Assembly (NCBI GenBank): GCA_020747065.1
Contig: JAGMVK010000014.1
Span: 868,001 to 932,000 of the forward strand
Direction: 5' to 3'
Source of the DNA: Cadophora sp. MPI-SDFR-AT-0126
Taxonomy: Eukaryota > Ascomycota > Leotiomycetes > Helotiales > Ploettnerulaceae
DNA length: 64,000 bases
Part shown: positions 1 to 9,923 of the stretch, in pieces
Numbering within the stretch: position 1 is the first letter of the stretch
Layout: each line of letters starts with the position of its first letter
The notes under the pieces: generated by a model
Told to the model about the DNA's origin: nothing
What the model saw: the letters and a program-made list of their open reading frames with translations, nothing else
The model's database searches: none
Made by a program: the position numbers and the translations under genes

Positions 1-1282
1 AGTACGTTTTAGTGAAGATACATGAAATCTGAATTATGCAAAGTGATTATTTTAATTAAACTAAGTTAAAATCCGATTTTCAATAAGTGATAATATAAAG
101 TCGTTGATATATAATAGTTTGAAGTCGCGAACTTTGGTGAGGATTTGTTGATTTTGGCCCGTGCGCAGGCAAAGCGCACAGAATTCTGACAGCCACTGTT
201 GTACCCGATTTCTGTCAAGTCTACGTTTGTTTGCCTGTTCTCAGTCCCGCAGGTCCCATGGACGTGGGCTCGTGGTAGTAGCAACCCCCCCCTTTCGGGG
301 GATCTGGCGCGAAAAGACGAAGAACGCCTACGCAGCTACTGATCCAAATTGCAGATCTGCTACATGAGGGCTTTATGCGGTTTTCTTTTAAGTGAACTTG
401 TCTTTGGACCGCTAAGAGCAGCAAGGGGAGACCCACCTTAGCTTCTATTCTGTATGGTGATGGGGAAGTTTGTGCAGTTGCTTGAGATTGCGTTGACATC
501 ATTGTTGTAAGTGAGGCCTGATAGACTAATAGTACATACAGCACTTCTTGGCCTAGTGTTGAGGGGTGGAGCAACTGTCTCTCTATAATCTACTTATTTA
601 CACTTGAATATTCCCATTTTCTGTTGGAAGGCGGTAGTCACGTGCTTGGTCCCTTGAAAATCCCCTTGTCTCTATACTGGCTCACTAGTACTCTCAGCTA
701 TGATATATCTAAGCTCTACCTACCTCCTATATTTTATAGATCAATCAATCAATACTTGCCTTCTTTTAGCCTTACAACATTTTCTCATTCCCCTGATTTA
801 CCCCTATTGTTCTCCTGAGTTTCCCACTAGTATTAGTGCCGAAAGACTAGAGTTTTGCTATAGTGATAGTGGCTCATTTGCTGTACTTCTTAGGGATTAA
901 TTACTTAAGGGGTTGTTGTGGGATGAATTCTGGCTGACAGTAACTGCCTCAACAGTTGCTAGAAGTTCATTCATTCGAAGTTATATTTCAGAGGCAAGTA
1001 TCTTCGTATGTTGCTGTATTACAACAGCATGTACTCAGGGGCTCGCTTACTAAGGTCAACTCAATCCTTTTAAGAAATGGCCAAAGACTACTTAACAGGC
1101 AGAGTACAGTACTGATATGTCAATTTTCCATCAAGGCAATAGCTAAAATTAACTTAACATGAAGCTAAACAAAATAGAATACCTAATCAATTGTGTATTC
1201 ATAGAACCTAAAATCAGTACTTCGCGAAAGAAACAGGAGAATGATAAAACAAAACATTTTCAAATCACGCCAATACAACGTA
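1..1282. other. Intergenic, no gene seen
   Basis: Only short ORFs of 60-117 codons on both strands, none with a recognisable family, signal peptide or splice structure. It serves as the 3' flank of the large minus-strand gene that ends at 1283. Confidence 0.6.
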
Positions 1283-4200
1283 CTACGTCCCAAAGGCTTG
1301 AGCTGGAGTCGCAGTCGATGAAATAGCCAACGCTTCATTCGTGAGAAACGTCTTCACCCCCGCGTCCCATCCCGTCTTCGCAACAAAGAAACTCAACAAC
1401 TTCTTCCCCGCCTCAATGGCATCTCTCGCCCCATTCCACCCTCCAAAGCTCCCTACATCAGCTGCCGTCACGCTCCCACCCTCGCCATCGAACAGGGGGT
1501 ACGTCAACGGATCGGGCCACGCCTGGTCTCGCAACGACCAGAAACTCTCAATAGGTCCGTACTTGCCCCAAGTACCGGGCTTAAAGGGTCCTGTTGGTCC
1601 AGCAGCGGCATCTACGAGATCAGTTGGATTGAGCAGCGTGCGGCGGACATGCGTCGCTGCGTAGGAGGAGAAGAGTATGTGCAGACAGACGCCTATTGCG
1701 CGGCGCGTGAGGTCCAGATGCGTGTACTTGGTGGCGGAAGCGCAGCCACGGAGCAGGAAACCCAGACTTTGGGACTCTGTTGGGCGTGAGGTTGCTGTGA
1801 AGTATGGCCCCAGTGTTGTTGATTTAATGGCGTCGTTGGGTGTAACTCCTTGCCCGATAGAAAGTTTGTACATGGGCTCGAGCCAGCTGAGCATGTCATC
1901 GACCGTGTCTCGCGCGGTTTGCCCTGGAGACCTAGAAAAGGCGTGGAGGAATTGTAGATCTCCCTTCAAGGCTCGACCTAGAAGGTTTTTGGGATCGTCT
2001 GGAAGAGTGAATTGGTCATGGTAGCGCATATCGTTGGAGAAGACAAAGTTCTTCTCTGCCTGGGCCGTAGTGTCGATGAAGAGAAGCGCAGTTGGATCGT
2101 CTGGCCAGATGGTACCACGCAGCACTTCATCAACTGGAGTTGGACTAGAAACGCTGGCACCAAGCAAGGCTGCTTCGGTGATTCGCTGGAGTAAAGGCGT
2201 ATTGCTCTGCCAGACCGACTGGATTTGAGATGACGTCGGTGGAGCAGGAACCTCTTCGGGCCAATGTTTGATATTCGTGAATGGTTTGGCACCGGGCGGC
2301 AAGTCAGTAAGCTCCTGCTCGTAATTGGCCACAAAGTCTTTGAACTTCTGAGTTATTTTCTTTCCGGAACCTGAATCAATGCAGGTAAAGATGAGTTCAT
2401 CGCCGGCTTCGCTCATTACACCCGAAATCCTAGCAAGTACCTTTGAGTGCGAGGCCATCTTAGCTGGCCTAGCATCGGAGTCAATAGTCAACCAGATGGG
2501 GCCGTACTTCTTCATCAAGTCGACGTAAGTTTGAGTTGTATAGGCTGCTAGCGGCTCTTCGGCCATTCCTAATCCGGCAAGGTATTCATCATATTGGGTG
2601 TTGGAGATGCCTTTCCAGTCAGTCGCTGGGGAATATAAGTCTCCCCATTTGTCGCCTGCCCACTTGACAGCGTCGAGTGCAGTTAGAGATTTCTTGAGCT
2701 TCCACATCAGCATGACAGATGTAGTGTAAGCCCAGCAACCGTCCCCTGTTTGCTTGACTACTTCTAACGGCGGTTCTGGGACGTCTGCGATTACAGGTCC
2801 CTCGGGTACGCCAGTTGGCGGAGTTGGAGTGGTTGTTGATTGACCATCTGCAAAACCTTTCACATCGATAGACTGACTTCCTCCACTCCCATCGGTGACG
2901 ACAGCCTTCACATCCTTTGCATTCCCCACGGCCGAGACCATCGCATCTGCCAGAGTAGGCTTCTGAGGTTTCTCCTTGTCTAAGTCTGCTTGCATCGCAT
3001 CGCCTCCAATCTGCTGCTGGATGTGTTGCTTCATCAACTTGCTAGCGTCTTCCTTGCTCAGAGTCCCTGCTGCCTGCCCTGTCGTAATGTTGTCAACGAT
3101 CTTCGCCGAGTTTTGAGTGTTATGCGCTTGCTGCCCAAGCACCGAAGACATCTGCGCCATAGCCTTGACATTCTCGTTGTTGGAAAGGTACGTCTTTATA
3201 GCGTTGGCTTGGTTCGCGTCGAGTCCAGTGATGTCCTTGAAAATCCCTGATCTGCCCAGAAGATCTGTTGCGGCCGCAAGACCAGCCCCTGGATCCGGGG
3301 CGGCAGGTGCGTTCTGAAGGTTTATCATAGGGGGAGCAAAGTCCTTGAAGTTTGCGCGGTAGTCTGTAATAGTGGGAACCACTGGCTGGACGGTCGCAAT
3401 AGCTGTAGGCTCATCGACACCGAACTTCGTCCAGTCTTGGGAAGTATCAGGCTGGACCTTCTCGCAGCTATCGCAGGCACCCATCACAGCTTCTGCATAG
3501 ACACCGCGGTTAGGCACACTTAAACGGTATGGAGCCTGTGGTTCGTCTGGTCGATAGTGATCCAGGAGTGATGGCGTCTTAGCGGGTGGCACTCCATCTG
3601 CGTTATTGCGTACAATGAGAGACTGGCTGATACGGAAGCCTGGAGCAACTGGAAATACGAGGGAGTTTCCTGCGACAGCAATGAGGTTATTCTTGAGTAC
3701 AGATGCAAGGCTATGAGGCTTATCCGGCATGCCATCTTGGAAGTACGTCTGAATAGTAAACCCATCGAGAAGCAGCCACCGACGATTTGTGTCCAGACTG
3801 TACCACAACATACGATTGTAGTATTCCAGGTTACAGTTGAGATGCTGAATCAACCTGTTTGCGAGGAAAATGTCTTCTTTTCGTGGATCTCTCTTCTCCT
3901 CGGCATTCTCCGGGGTATCAACGGTCACTCCGTTGGGGTCGAGGATGTTCCCAAGTATACCGCCGTCGTAGATGATACCATGGAAATGATCAGTAGAGTA
4001 GTTGATTTTCATTGCAACGAGCGTGAATGTCACAGGAGTGGAATCTAGAGACTGTACCAACGGGCTTCGAGAGCTGATTGTCAACTGCTGTATTACGTTC
4101 CTTGGGTGACTACTCTGAGAACGAAAATTGACAGCCATGTACCTCTCGCCACCGTTGTACTTGCTGATAGAGTTGGGACTTATGTTGAACTTATCCAGTT

Positions 4201-7200
4201 TCAAGCTGTCGATCATATACTTGTAGACTTTTGGGGCGATATCCGACTGAAATATCTGGTCCCACTCTGAGATTAGAGCATCTTGGAAATAGGTTGTCAT
4301 GAGCTTGAGAACCGGAATAGGTGAGGGGCCATCGAATCCCAGACACTGAGCGTATATTTCCCACATTTTGCTGTCCTGTGGACTCATATCGATCAGCTTG
4401 AGTGGATTTGCGACACCACCGGCAACACTGAACGTGAGAAAATTGTGTATTCGAATAGCTTGTGCCGGGGGAACATTCTGGAAATTCGCATCAAGTGACA
4501 TGAAGCCATCAAAGATCTCCTTACGCTGTTGGACTTGCTCAGCCACTGAATGTGTCTCTGGTCCGTCAAAGAGGCTCCACGGTGCTAATATGCCCATGGC
4601 GACAGTTTTGGCAACATCTCCAGCGTCTGTCTCTTGGTGGTAGACAGTCTTGCTGATAATCGGAAGCGATAGGATGAAATCGTATTTGGATTTTGGTCGA
4701 GGCAATTCTGTCTGGATCCCAAAGGAACCAACGATCTCGCGGATATTCTCGCTATCATATGTTCCCTTTGGATAGTCCACATGCAAGTATTGGGTATTGA
4801 TGCGCTCGACAGCGTCAAAGGCCGGGAGCAGCGGATGCTGTGTGGCCCGTGTGCGATAGTTGTAGTGCTTCAGATAGGTGTTCGAGTGAAGGGGTAATAG
4901 TCGTTGTGCTAGAACATCTGCCCACCGAGAAACATTCTGCATGGAAAATTTGGTCATCAGCAGTGGAACGAAAACACATTCCTCAACATCCGTAAGTTCC
5001 TGATAGACAGCGAAATGGCGCAAAACTTCGAAATACATCATTGTCACCGAATGGCAATGATTGTGGTTGGCAATGACATCCGTCTCAGCGTTGTACTTCT
5101 GACCCTCCTGCACCGAAGTCACAGCCGAAGCATTCAATCGTCGATATCCAGCCGCATTCTGATTAATAGACTGTTTCAGCTGCTCGTGAAAGAACTGCGA
5201 CATACTCCTGCCCGAGTGTTGCGAAGCATTGGAGTTTGCATTGGCATACCCCCCAGCAACTCCCATATTGGCACCAAACATACCCGTGCTGCCGCTAGCT
5301 CCGACGGCAGCACTAACACCAGCGGTGGTAGCGGAGCTGTTACCCTCCATCTGCTCTCCAATAGTTCCCGCGATCTGGTCAACGATGCCGCGGTCGTTCA
5401 CCAAGTTAGCTGCGACGGATTCTGTCTGCGTGATGTCCTGCATCTCAGACCCTAGAAGGCTGTGGCTTGAGTCTATTACTACAATCTGTTTCTTCTGTCC
5501 GGGGGCTAGAGGAACGGAGTACAAGAGATCACCAAGAGAGTATCCATCAGACTTGAACTCAGACTTGTAATGCAAAATATGGCCAGTTGCAACAGTGACG
5601 GCCTGGTAGAGTGTAATATTGGCCTGGATCTCAGAAACATCTTGCCATTCAATGGGATTATCCAGATCGATTGGCCGACGTTTGATTTTCCCGTTGCTTT
5701 GCAGGAAGTAAGTCTTGTTGAACTCCGAGTCGGTGATTGCTGTGAGAGTGTAATTCGAGACATCGGGGTCAGAGTCTCGCACAAGGGCGGTGTAGTTGAA
5801 CTCTCGTAACGTACGATTTGGAACCGTAAGATTGATGCATGTGCCGCCGACATCCTGAGTAAACTGGTCTGATTGAATGAGATCTTCTTGGGATGGAAGT
5901 CTACCAGCGGTGGTTGTGCCTTTGCAACTGCAATCATCTTTGCTCGAATCAGGGGTTCCTTGTAGCGGCTTCCCTTGAAGGAGGATGTAAATGAAGTCTG
6001 TGGAGATGGATGTAGTTTTAGAGGATGGATCAGTCGTGATTGGAGTAGTGTTTCCAGCTTCCAGGGAGGTGATTGCCTGTGCTGCTGCAAATTGTCCGGA
6101 TGGATAAGGCATTGAGAAATTGCCCGATTTATCGGACACAGCAGTGGATACGGTGATCCACGGACCTGTCGGTGTCTTCCGGGCTTGAATGATAATTGCA
6201 CCACTGAGTTTACTACACTTCTCCAAAGACACGACCATCCCTCTGAGTTTGAGGTCCGAATTCTGGGTCGTAGTGCTACCTGTTGCTCCACCGACTAAAC
6301 TTCCAGGCAATCTCAAATCTACCACGATATCCAAAGATTGCAGCGCTGGATCATCCGCTTTGAACTCGCCTGACCAGGCTTCCGAGTTGTCGAATGCAGT
6401 CAGCGCCACAGTAACCGGACCAACAATCTGGTTGCGGACCTGCGTGTCTGTGAACCGAAACTTCATCTGCTCATCGACAAATTCAACCTTATTCCAGGCG
6501 TATCGGCTCGTGTGGGGTTTTGCAGCTGTGCCTCCTTCGTCCGTCTCGTAATCTGCCGCTAGATGATAAAATTGAGCATCATCGAACGTGATCTGGCCGA
6601 TGCCTGGAGGCTTGTTGAAACGAACCACGCCCTTCAGACTCAACAACTCAACCTTGTCCATCTCGATAGGGAAGTCAAAAAGCCGGGCGAAATTCTTGGT
6701 GACGTAGTCGTATGTGGCATCCGCCGTCTCCATGGAAAGATCCAGTTGGTTTATCAAGATATCCCGAACTGTTTTCCGCAGAGCGGTCTCGGATCCTTGG
6801 AGGAGAAGTGGCTCCTTGCCGGTGAGATCCACGATTTTATTGATCACGTAGAGTAGAATCATCTCGTCCACTTGAGAGACATTGGGAAGTAAATGGTGCA
6901 GGAACGCAAGATAGGTTTTTTTGTTGACCATGTAGAGCGCCGCATCTACGAGGGTGTTGAGACGAGTCTTTTCAGGGTTGACACTCACAAGTGTGCCCGG
7001 CCGAAAGGCAGTCGTTGAGAAAGAGGGCACAGTTTGCAAGGATCTAGCGGTAGTGTCTTCATCATTCATAGCAGCATTCGGCTGGAGGAAGAGACTTTCT
7101 GGCTGCACAAGACGCAATTTACGTCTGAGTTGCGGACGTTCAGTAACCCTGTCGAGATTTTCTTGTTGGGTCCAGTCAGGTGTCAAGACAGTCAAAAAGA

Positions 7201-7711
7201 AGATCCCCTCGAAAGCATTTTCGTCACTGTCCCCGGCTTCGTCGTGACCGAAGTTCACACCAAGTGGAATTGTCAAGTCACCTAGCTTGAATTCCGTCTG
7301 GGCTTTTCTGTACGATAGGAAGAACTCTTGAAGTGTTGCGCCATAGTCTGCTCCAAAGAGGCCGGCTAGATCAAGACTGGCGTGATATTTTTTCTTGGCC
7401 AAAGTCTGCACGAAGTTGGCCACTCCATTGCCGCTAGCATCGAGCGTTGAAGGAGCTCCTTCATGGGGTTTGAGAAGGAGGCGTGGGAACTTGATGCCAA
7501 TTTCAACGTGGTCAATTGGGGGAGTTGAGCTATCCAGATACTGGAAGGTGGACTGGAGAGGAATCATGGTTCCGATCAAACGACAGGAAGACGAGAGTAC
7601 TCGATTTCCAGATGAGCAGGGCTTTCGGGGGGGATCAAGGCAGCATAGCAAGAGAATTTGTGATAATATTCCAGCCGTCTTATTAAGTACTATAGCAACC
7701 AGCCCCAGCAT
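1283..7711 (-). CDS. Giant intronless protein with papain-like (AvrRpt2/C39-like) cysteine peptidase module
   Basis: One open frame of 2142 codons without introns, ending in TAG at 1283. The N-terminal half has no domain I can name. Residues 723-745 (GYSLGDLLYSVPLAPGQ) lead into a Gly/Ala/Ser-rich stretch near 795-830 and a conserved-looking His/Cys cluster NHNHCH at 882-887. From memory, similar GYSLGDLLYS...NHNHCH proteins occur in bacteria; this is unverified. After an Ala/Gln-rich linker comes GDGCWAYTT with Cys1659, then SHSKVLARI with His1755 and CIDSGSG with Asp1779. Order and spacing (96 and 24 residues) match papain-fold peptidases of the AvrRpt2/C39 type. The last 300 residues are another unnamed region. 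The first Met (7711) gives a short hydrophobic leader; Met49 (codon at 7567-7565, context GGAACCATG) is an equally good start. The gene could be a horizontal acquisition, but that is inference. Confidence 0.8.
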   Translation of the reverse strand: MLGLVAIVLNKTAGILSQILLLCCLDPPRKPCSSGNRVLSSSCRLIGTMIPLQSTFQYLDSSTPPIDHVEIGIKFPRLLLKPHEGAPSTLDASGNGVANFVQTLAKKKYHASLDLAGLFGADYGATLQEFFLSYRKAQTEFKLGDLTIPLGVNFGHDEAGDSDENAFEGIFFLTVLTPDWTQQENLDRVTERPQLRRKLRLVQPESLFLQPNAAMNDEDTTARSLQTVPSFSTTAFRPGTLVSVNPEKTRLNTLVDAALYMVNKKTYLAFLHHLLPNVSQVDEMILLYVINKIVDLTGKEPLLLQGSETALRKTVRDILINQLDLSMETADATYDYVTKNFARLFDFPIEMDKVELLSLKGVVRFNKPPGIGQITFDDAQFYHLAADYETDEGGTAAKPHTSRYAWNKVEFVDEQMKFRFTDTQVRNQIVGPVTVALTAFDNSEAWSGEFKADDPALQSLDIVVDLRLPGSLVGGATGSTTTQNSDLKLRGMVVSLEKCSKLSGAIIIQARKTPTGPWITVSTAVSDKSGNFSMPYPSGQFAAAQAITSLEAGNTTPITTDPSSKTTSISTDFIYILLQGKPLQGTPDSSKDDCSCKGTTTAGRLPSQEDLIQSDQFTQDVGGTCINLTVPNRTLREFNYTALVRDSDPDVSNYTLTAITDSEFNKTYFLQSNGKIKRRPIDLDNPIEWQDVSEIQANITLYQAVTVATGHILHYKSEFKSDGYSLGDLLYSVPLAPGQKKQIVVIDSSHSLLGSEMQDITQTESVAANLVNDRGIVDQIAGTIGEQMEGNSSATTAGVSAAVGASGSTGMFGANMGVAGGYANANSNASQHSGRSMSQFFHEQLKQSINQNAAGYRRLNASAVTSVQEGQKYNAETDVIANHNHCHSVTMMYFEVLRHFAVYQELTDVEECVFVPLLMTKFSMQNVSRWADVLAQRLLPLHSNTYLKHYNYRTRATQHPLLPAFDAVERINTQYLHVDYPKGTYDSENIREIVGSFGIQTELPRPKSKYDFILSLPIISKTVYHQETDAGDVAKTVAMGILAPWSLFDGPETHSVAEQVQQRKEIFDGFMSLDANFQNVPPAQAIRIHNFLTFSVAGGVANPLKLIDMSPQDSKMWEIYAQCLGFDGPSPIPVLKLMTTYFQDALISEWDQIFQSDIAPKVYKYMIDSLKLDKFNISPNSISKYNGGERYMAVNFRSQSSHPRNVIQQLTISSRSPLVQSLDSTPVTFTLVAMKINYSTDHFHGIIYDGGILGNILDPNGVTVDTPENAEEKRDPRKEDIFLANRLIQHLNCNLEYYNRMLWYSLDTNRRWLLLDGFTIQTYFQDGMPDKPHSLASVLKNNLIAVAGNSLVFPVAPGFRISQSLIVRNNADGVPPAKTPSLLDHYRPDEPQAPYRLSVPNRGVYAEAVMGACDSCEKVQPDTSQDWTKFGVDEPTAIATVQPVVPTITDYRANFKDFAPPMINLQNAPAAPDPGAGLAAATDLLGRSGIFKDITGLDANQANAIKTYLSNNENVKAMAQMSSVLGQQAHNTQNSAKIVDNITTGQAAGTLSKEDASKLMKQHIQQQIGGDAMQADLDKEKPQKPTLADAMVSAVGNAKDVKAVVTDGSGGSQSIDVKGFADGQSTTTPTPPTGVPEGPVIADVPEPPLEVVKQTGDGCWAYTTSVMLMWKLKKSLTALDAVKWAGDKWGDLYSPATDWKGISNTQYDEYLAGLGMAEEPLAAYTTQTYVDLMKKYGPIWLTIDSDARPAKMASHSKVLARISGVMSEAGDELIFTCIDSGSGKKITQKFKDFVANYEQELTDLPPGAKPFTNIKHWPEEVPAPPTSSQIQSVWQSNTPLLQRITEAALLGASVSSPTPVDEVLRGTIWPDDPTALLFIDTTAQAEKNFVFSNDMRYHDQFTLPDDPKNLLGRALKGDLQFLHAFSRSPGQTARDTVDDMLSWLEPMYKLSIGQGVTPNDAIKSTTLGPYFTATSRPTESQSLGFLLRGCASATKYTHLDLTRRAIGVCLHILFSSYAATHVRRTLLNPTDLVDAAAGPTGPFKPGTWGKYGPIESFWSLRDQAWPDPLTYPLFDGEGGSVTAADVGSFGGWNGARDAIEAGKKLLSFFVAKTGWDAGVKTFLTNEALAISSTATPAQAFGT

Positions 7712-9266
7712 TCCGCTGAATGTAAATGATTCTCGTCAGCCACTTTTTTCAGCTCCGAAAGTCAGCCCTGTGCGGGGGCGGGGTGTGGAAAGCCAGGAGC
7801 TACAAGTAAACACATTCGTTCGCCTGAACGGGAAGTGCCGCAGCTTAGGCCGTACAAGATCGAGGTCGGCGAGGGCGTCCCGCCTGCCATCCTGAACTAG
7901 TATTTGAACAGGTGCGGTACGATGATTCGCCACAGACATGTTCCATTCTATGACATCCGAGGTGTGTGAAAGGGTTTGTTTGGTTTCAGGGCAATCCACG
8001 CGAGGCTTGGCACAAATTTTGCAGGTCGAAACCTGGTAATGGCACCCTTTAGCGCGAACAGACTCACGATGGATGAACACTTGGATGTGGAAATCATGGA
8101 GAGCGTAGTAGCTGAGGTACTTAGTGAAACCCTCCAATCTCCTCTCTCTCTGGTTGCGGGAAATTAGATTTAGAGTTTCTTTTAGAGCTTCATCAGTCAG
8201 CGAGTAAGATTGTTTGATTGGTATGAAATGGTAAGCTCCGACCTGGCTACCAACCTCACCTTAGCACTATGACCACATGCACTCTTGCTAGAATGGCGCT
8301 CAGCCAGTTCCGATTCTGCACTCTCAGTCTCTCACCGAGTAGGCTTCGATATTGCACTCTCCCAGACTCTAAGAGAGAGCCGCCCTGGATGTGGGTCCAC
8401 ATTTATTTCTTTACGCACATCACCTTAGACTTTGTCTGGTGAATTTGCTATTGGCCAACGCTGTGGAATATTCCGTTCCTGCTATAGTTTCCCCGGAAAG
8501 TCGTTCCAGCTCCTTTGGTACGCATTCTTCGTACTCCTCTTCTAACGGCCAAAAGGTTATCAGCACTGTTACCTTAACTATACCGCGGGTCGTTGATATT
8601 TATTCTAGCCTCAAATACCTTATCATATTAGTTGGACCAATTAGAAATATAAGTAATGTATCTTATGCAACGTCTGTTCCATTGCCTCTTTTAGTTAAGA
8701 CTTACTAAATTGACTATATTCAATATATTTTATATGGGCAGGCGCTACATTTTCCCCAAATCACTTGAATATCCTAATTGTTTACCTGCTTCTCTTTCTG
8801 AATTCCCTGTCAAAAAGCATGATTAGCTCTTCGTGTCCAGTCTCCAAGATATGACTCGTCCTTTGCGCCGATTAACAGAGGAGAGAACTCCCCACTGCAC
8901 AGTGTTCTGCCAATAGCCTATTTAGGACGCTACTATTCACGAGTCCAGGGGTGATTATGTGAGATATAGACCAAAAGTTTTTTCTTCAGCCGCTTCCAAT
9001 GTCCAGGACAGCCTGCGAGTTGAGCCTCCCCATTCCTAAAGAATCTATGCTGATGGCAACACCAAGATCGATTATAGGCTGAGATTCGACGATGGAAATG
9101 CACTCCATTGGGCCAACCGGGAAGTGACTACGGAGCTCTGAGTCTCAGCACTCCGCCAGCGATGATCTGAAAAGCATTTAAGAGACGCGATAGTCCCGTC
9201 CAAATATTCATCTTCAATCACCATCAAACAGCAACTAGAATCAATAGTCTCTCACAACCAACAAAC
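7712..9266. other. Intergenic; one weak 133-codon ORF (7736-8137, minus)
   Basis: A minus-strand ORF of 133 codons lies immediately upstream of the giant gene. It contains a CKIC...C run but no family I recognise and no splice signal joining it to the next gene, so I do not call it. The remaining 1.1 kb shows nothing. The last 70 bases before 9267 are A-rich, as expected for a fungal 5' leader. Confidence 0.5.
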
Positions 9267-9923
9267 ATGGTTCGTCTATTCTCCCTCATCGCTGTAGTCT
9301 TGATTGGCACAGCAATCGGCGCTCCAGCCATCGAGAAGTCTATTAGAGAGATCGTAATTGAAGTTTTCGGTCTAATCGACACCTGGACTCCCATCTATCT
9401 AAAAGACATTGACCCAACCGCCTTAATCGACGGTTTGCCTGTTAACTCCTCCGTGGTCTACGCCCGCGTTCCGCCCACCGACCCAGCTCTCGTGGAGCTT
9501 GCACGCTCGCGCGTCTCCTCCCATCCGACCTTTCGTCACTCCAATTCGCTCTCCAAGCGCGCCCTCACTTGTTTCCAGACCGGCCTCTGGCTCTCGTAAA
9601 GCCAGCTCTGGTCCGCGGAAGTCGATTTTTGCGACAATGCGCAGGGTGGTAACATGGGCAACGGCGGCTCGACATGGCAAGACAAGCAATTTTGGAAAGA
9701 CGATAGTGGGACCTATCAGCACTTTAAGCGGCCGGATGGAAATCCCACTACCGGGTTCTACTTCATCAGGGTCAATGCGGGGTATTTGTTCAATTGGAAT
9801 GTTTGCTACAACGCGTTCTTTGATGTAATCAGAGATTGCCGTGGGTCAAACCTGGATACAGCTGGTGGCTGGTTTTCAGGGTATTCAAATGGCCAGGTGG
9901 ATGTTACAATCGATCTTTCATAA
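9267..9923 (+). pseudogene. Small secreted protein gene interrupted by an in-frame TAA
   Basis: The frame opens at 9267 with a signal peptide (MVRLFSLIAVVLIGTAIGAPA), followed by a propeptide and a Kex2-type Lys-Arg site (LSKRALTC). A TAA at 9597-9599 stops it after 110 codons. The same frame stays open on the other side to a TAA at 9921-9923, encoding a Trp/Gly/Asn-rich segment with three more cysteines (DFC, NVC, RDC), so the mature part would have four cysteines. No GT-AG intron of usable size removes the stop: the only GT close upstream (GTAAAG, 9596) joined to GCAG at 9644 shifts frame. CAA to TAA is a CpA-to-TpA change, the RIP-type transition. It resembles a secreted effector-like or killer-like protein in architecture only; function unknown. 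A 110-residue truncated product is possible. Confidence 0.65.
9597..9599 (+). other. In-frame TAA (probable CAA to TAA)
   Basis: Single stop codon between two halves of one open frame. The next codon is AGC and the frame then runs 107 codons further with conserved-looking cysteines. A C-to-T transition at a CpA site would explain it. Confidence 0.6.

Noticed and set aside
7736..8137. 133-codon minus-strand ORF upstream of the giant gene
   Set aside because: No family, no signal peptide, no splice link; length is compatible with chance in GC-balanced DNA.
9596..9644. 49-nt intron (GTAAAG...GCAG) that would remove the TAA of the secreted-protein gene
   Set aside because: It is not a multiple of three and would lead into a frame that loses the cysteines, so it does not rescue the gene.
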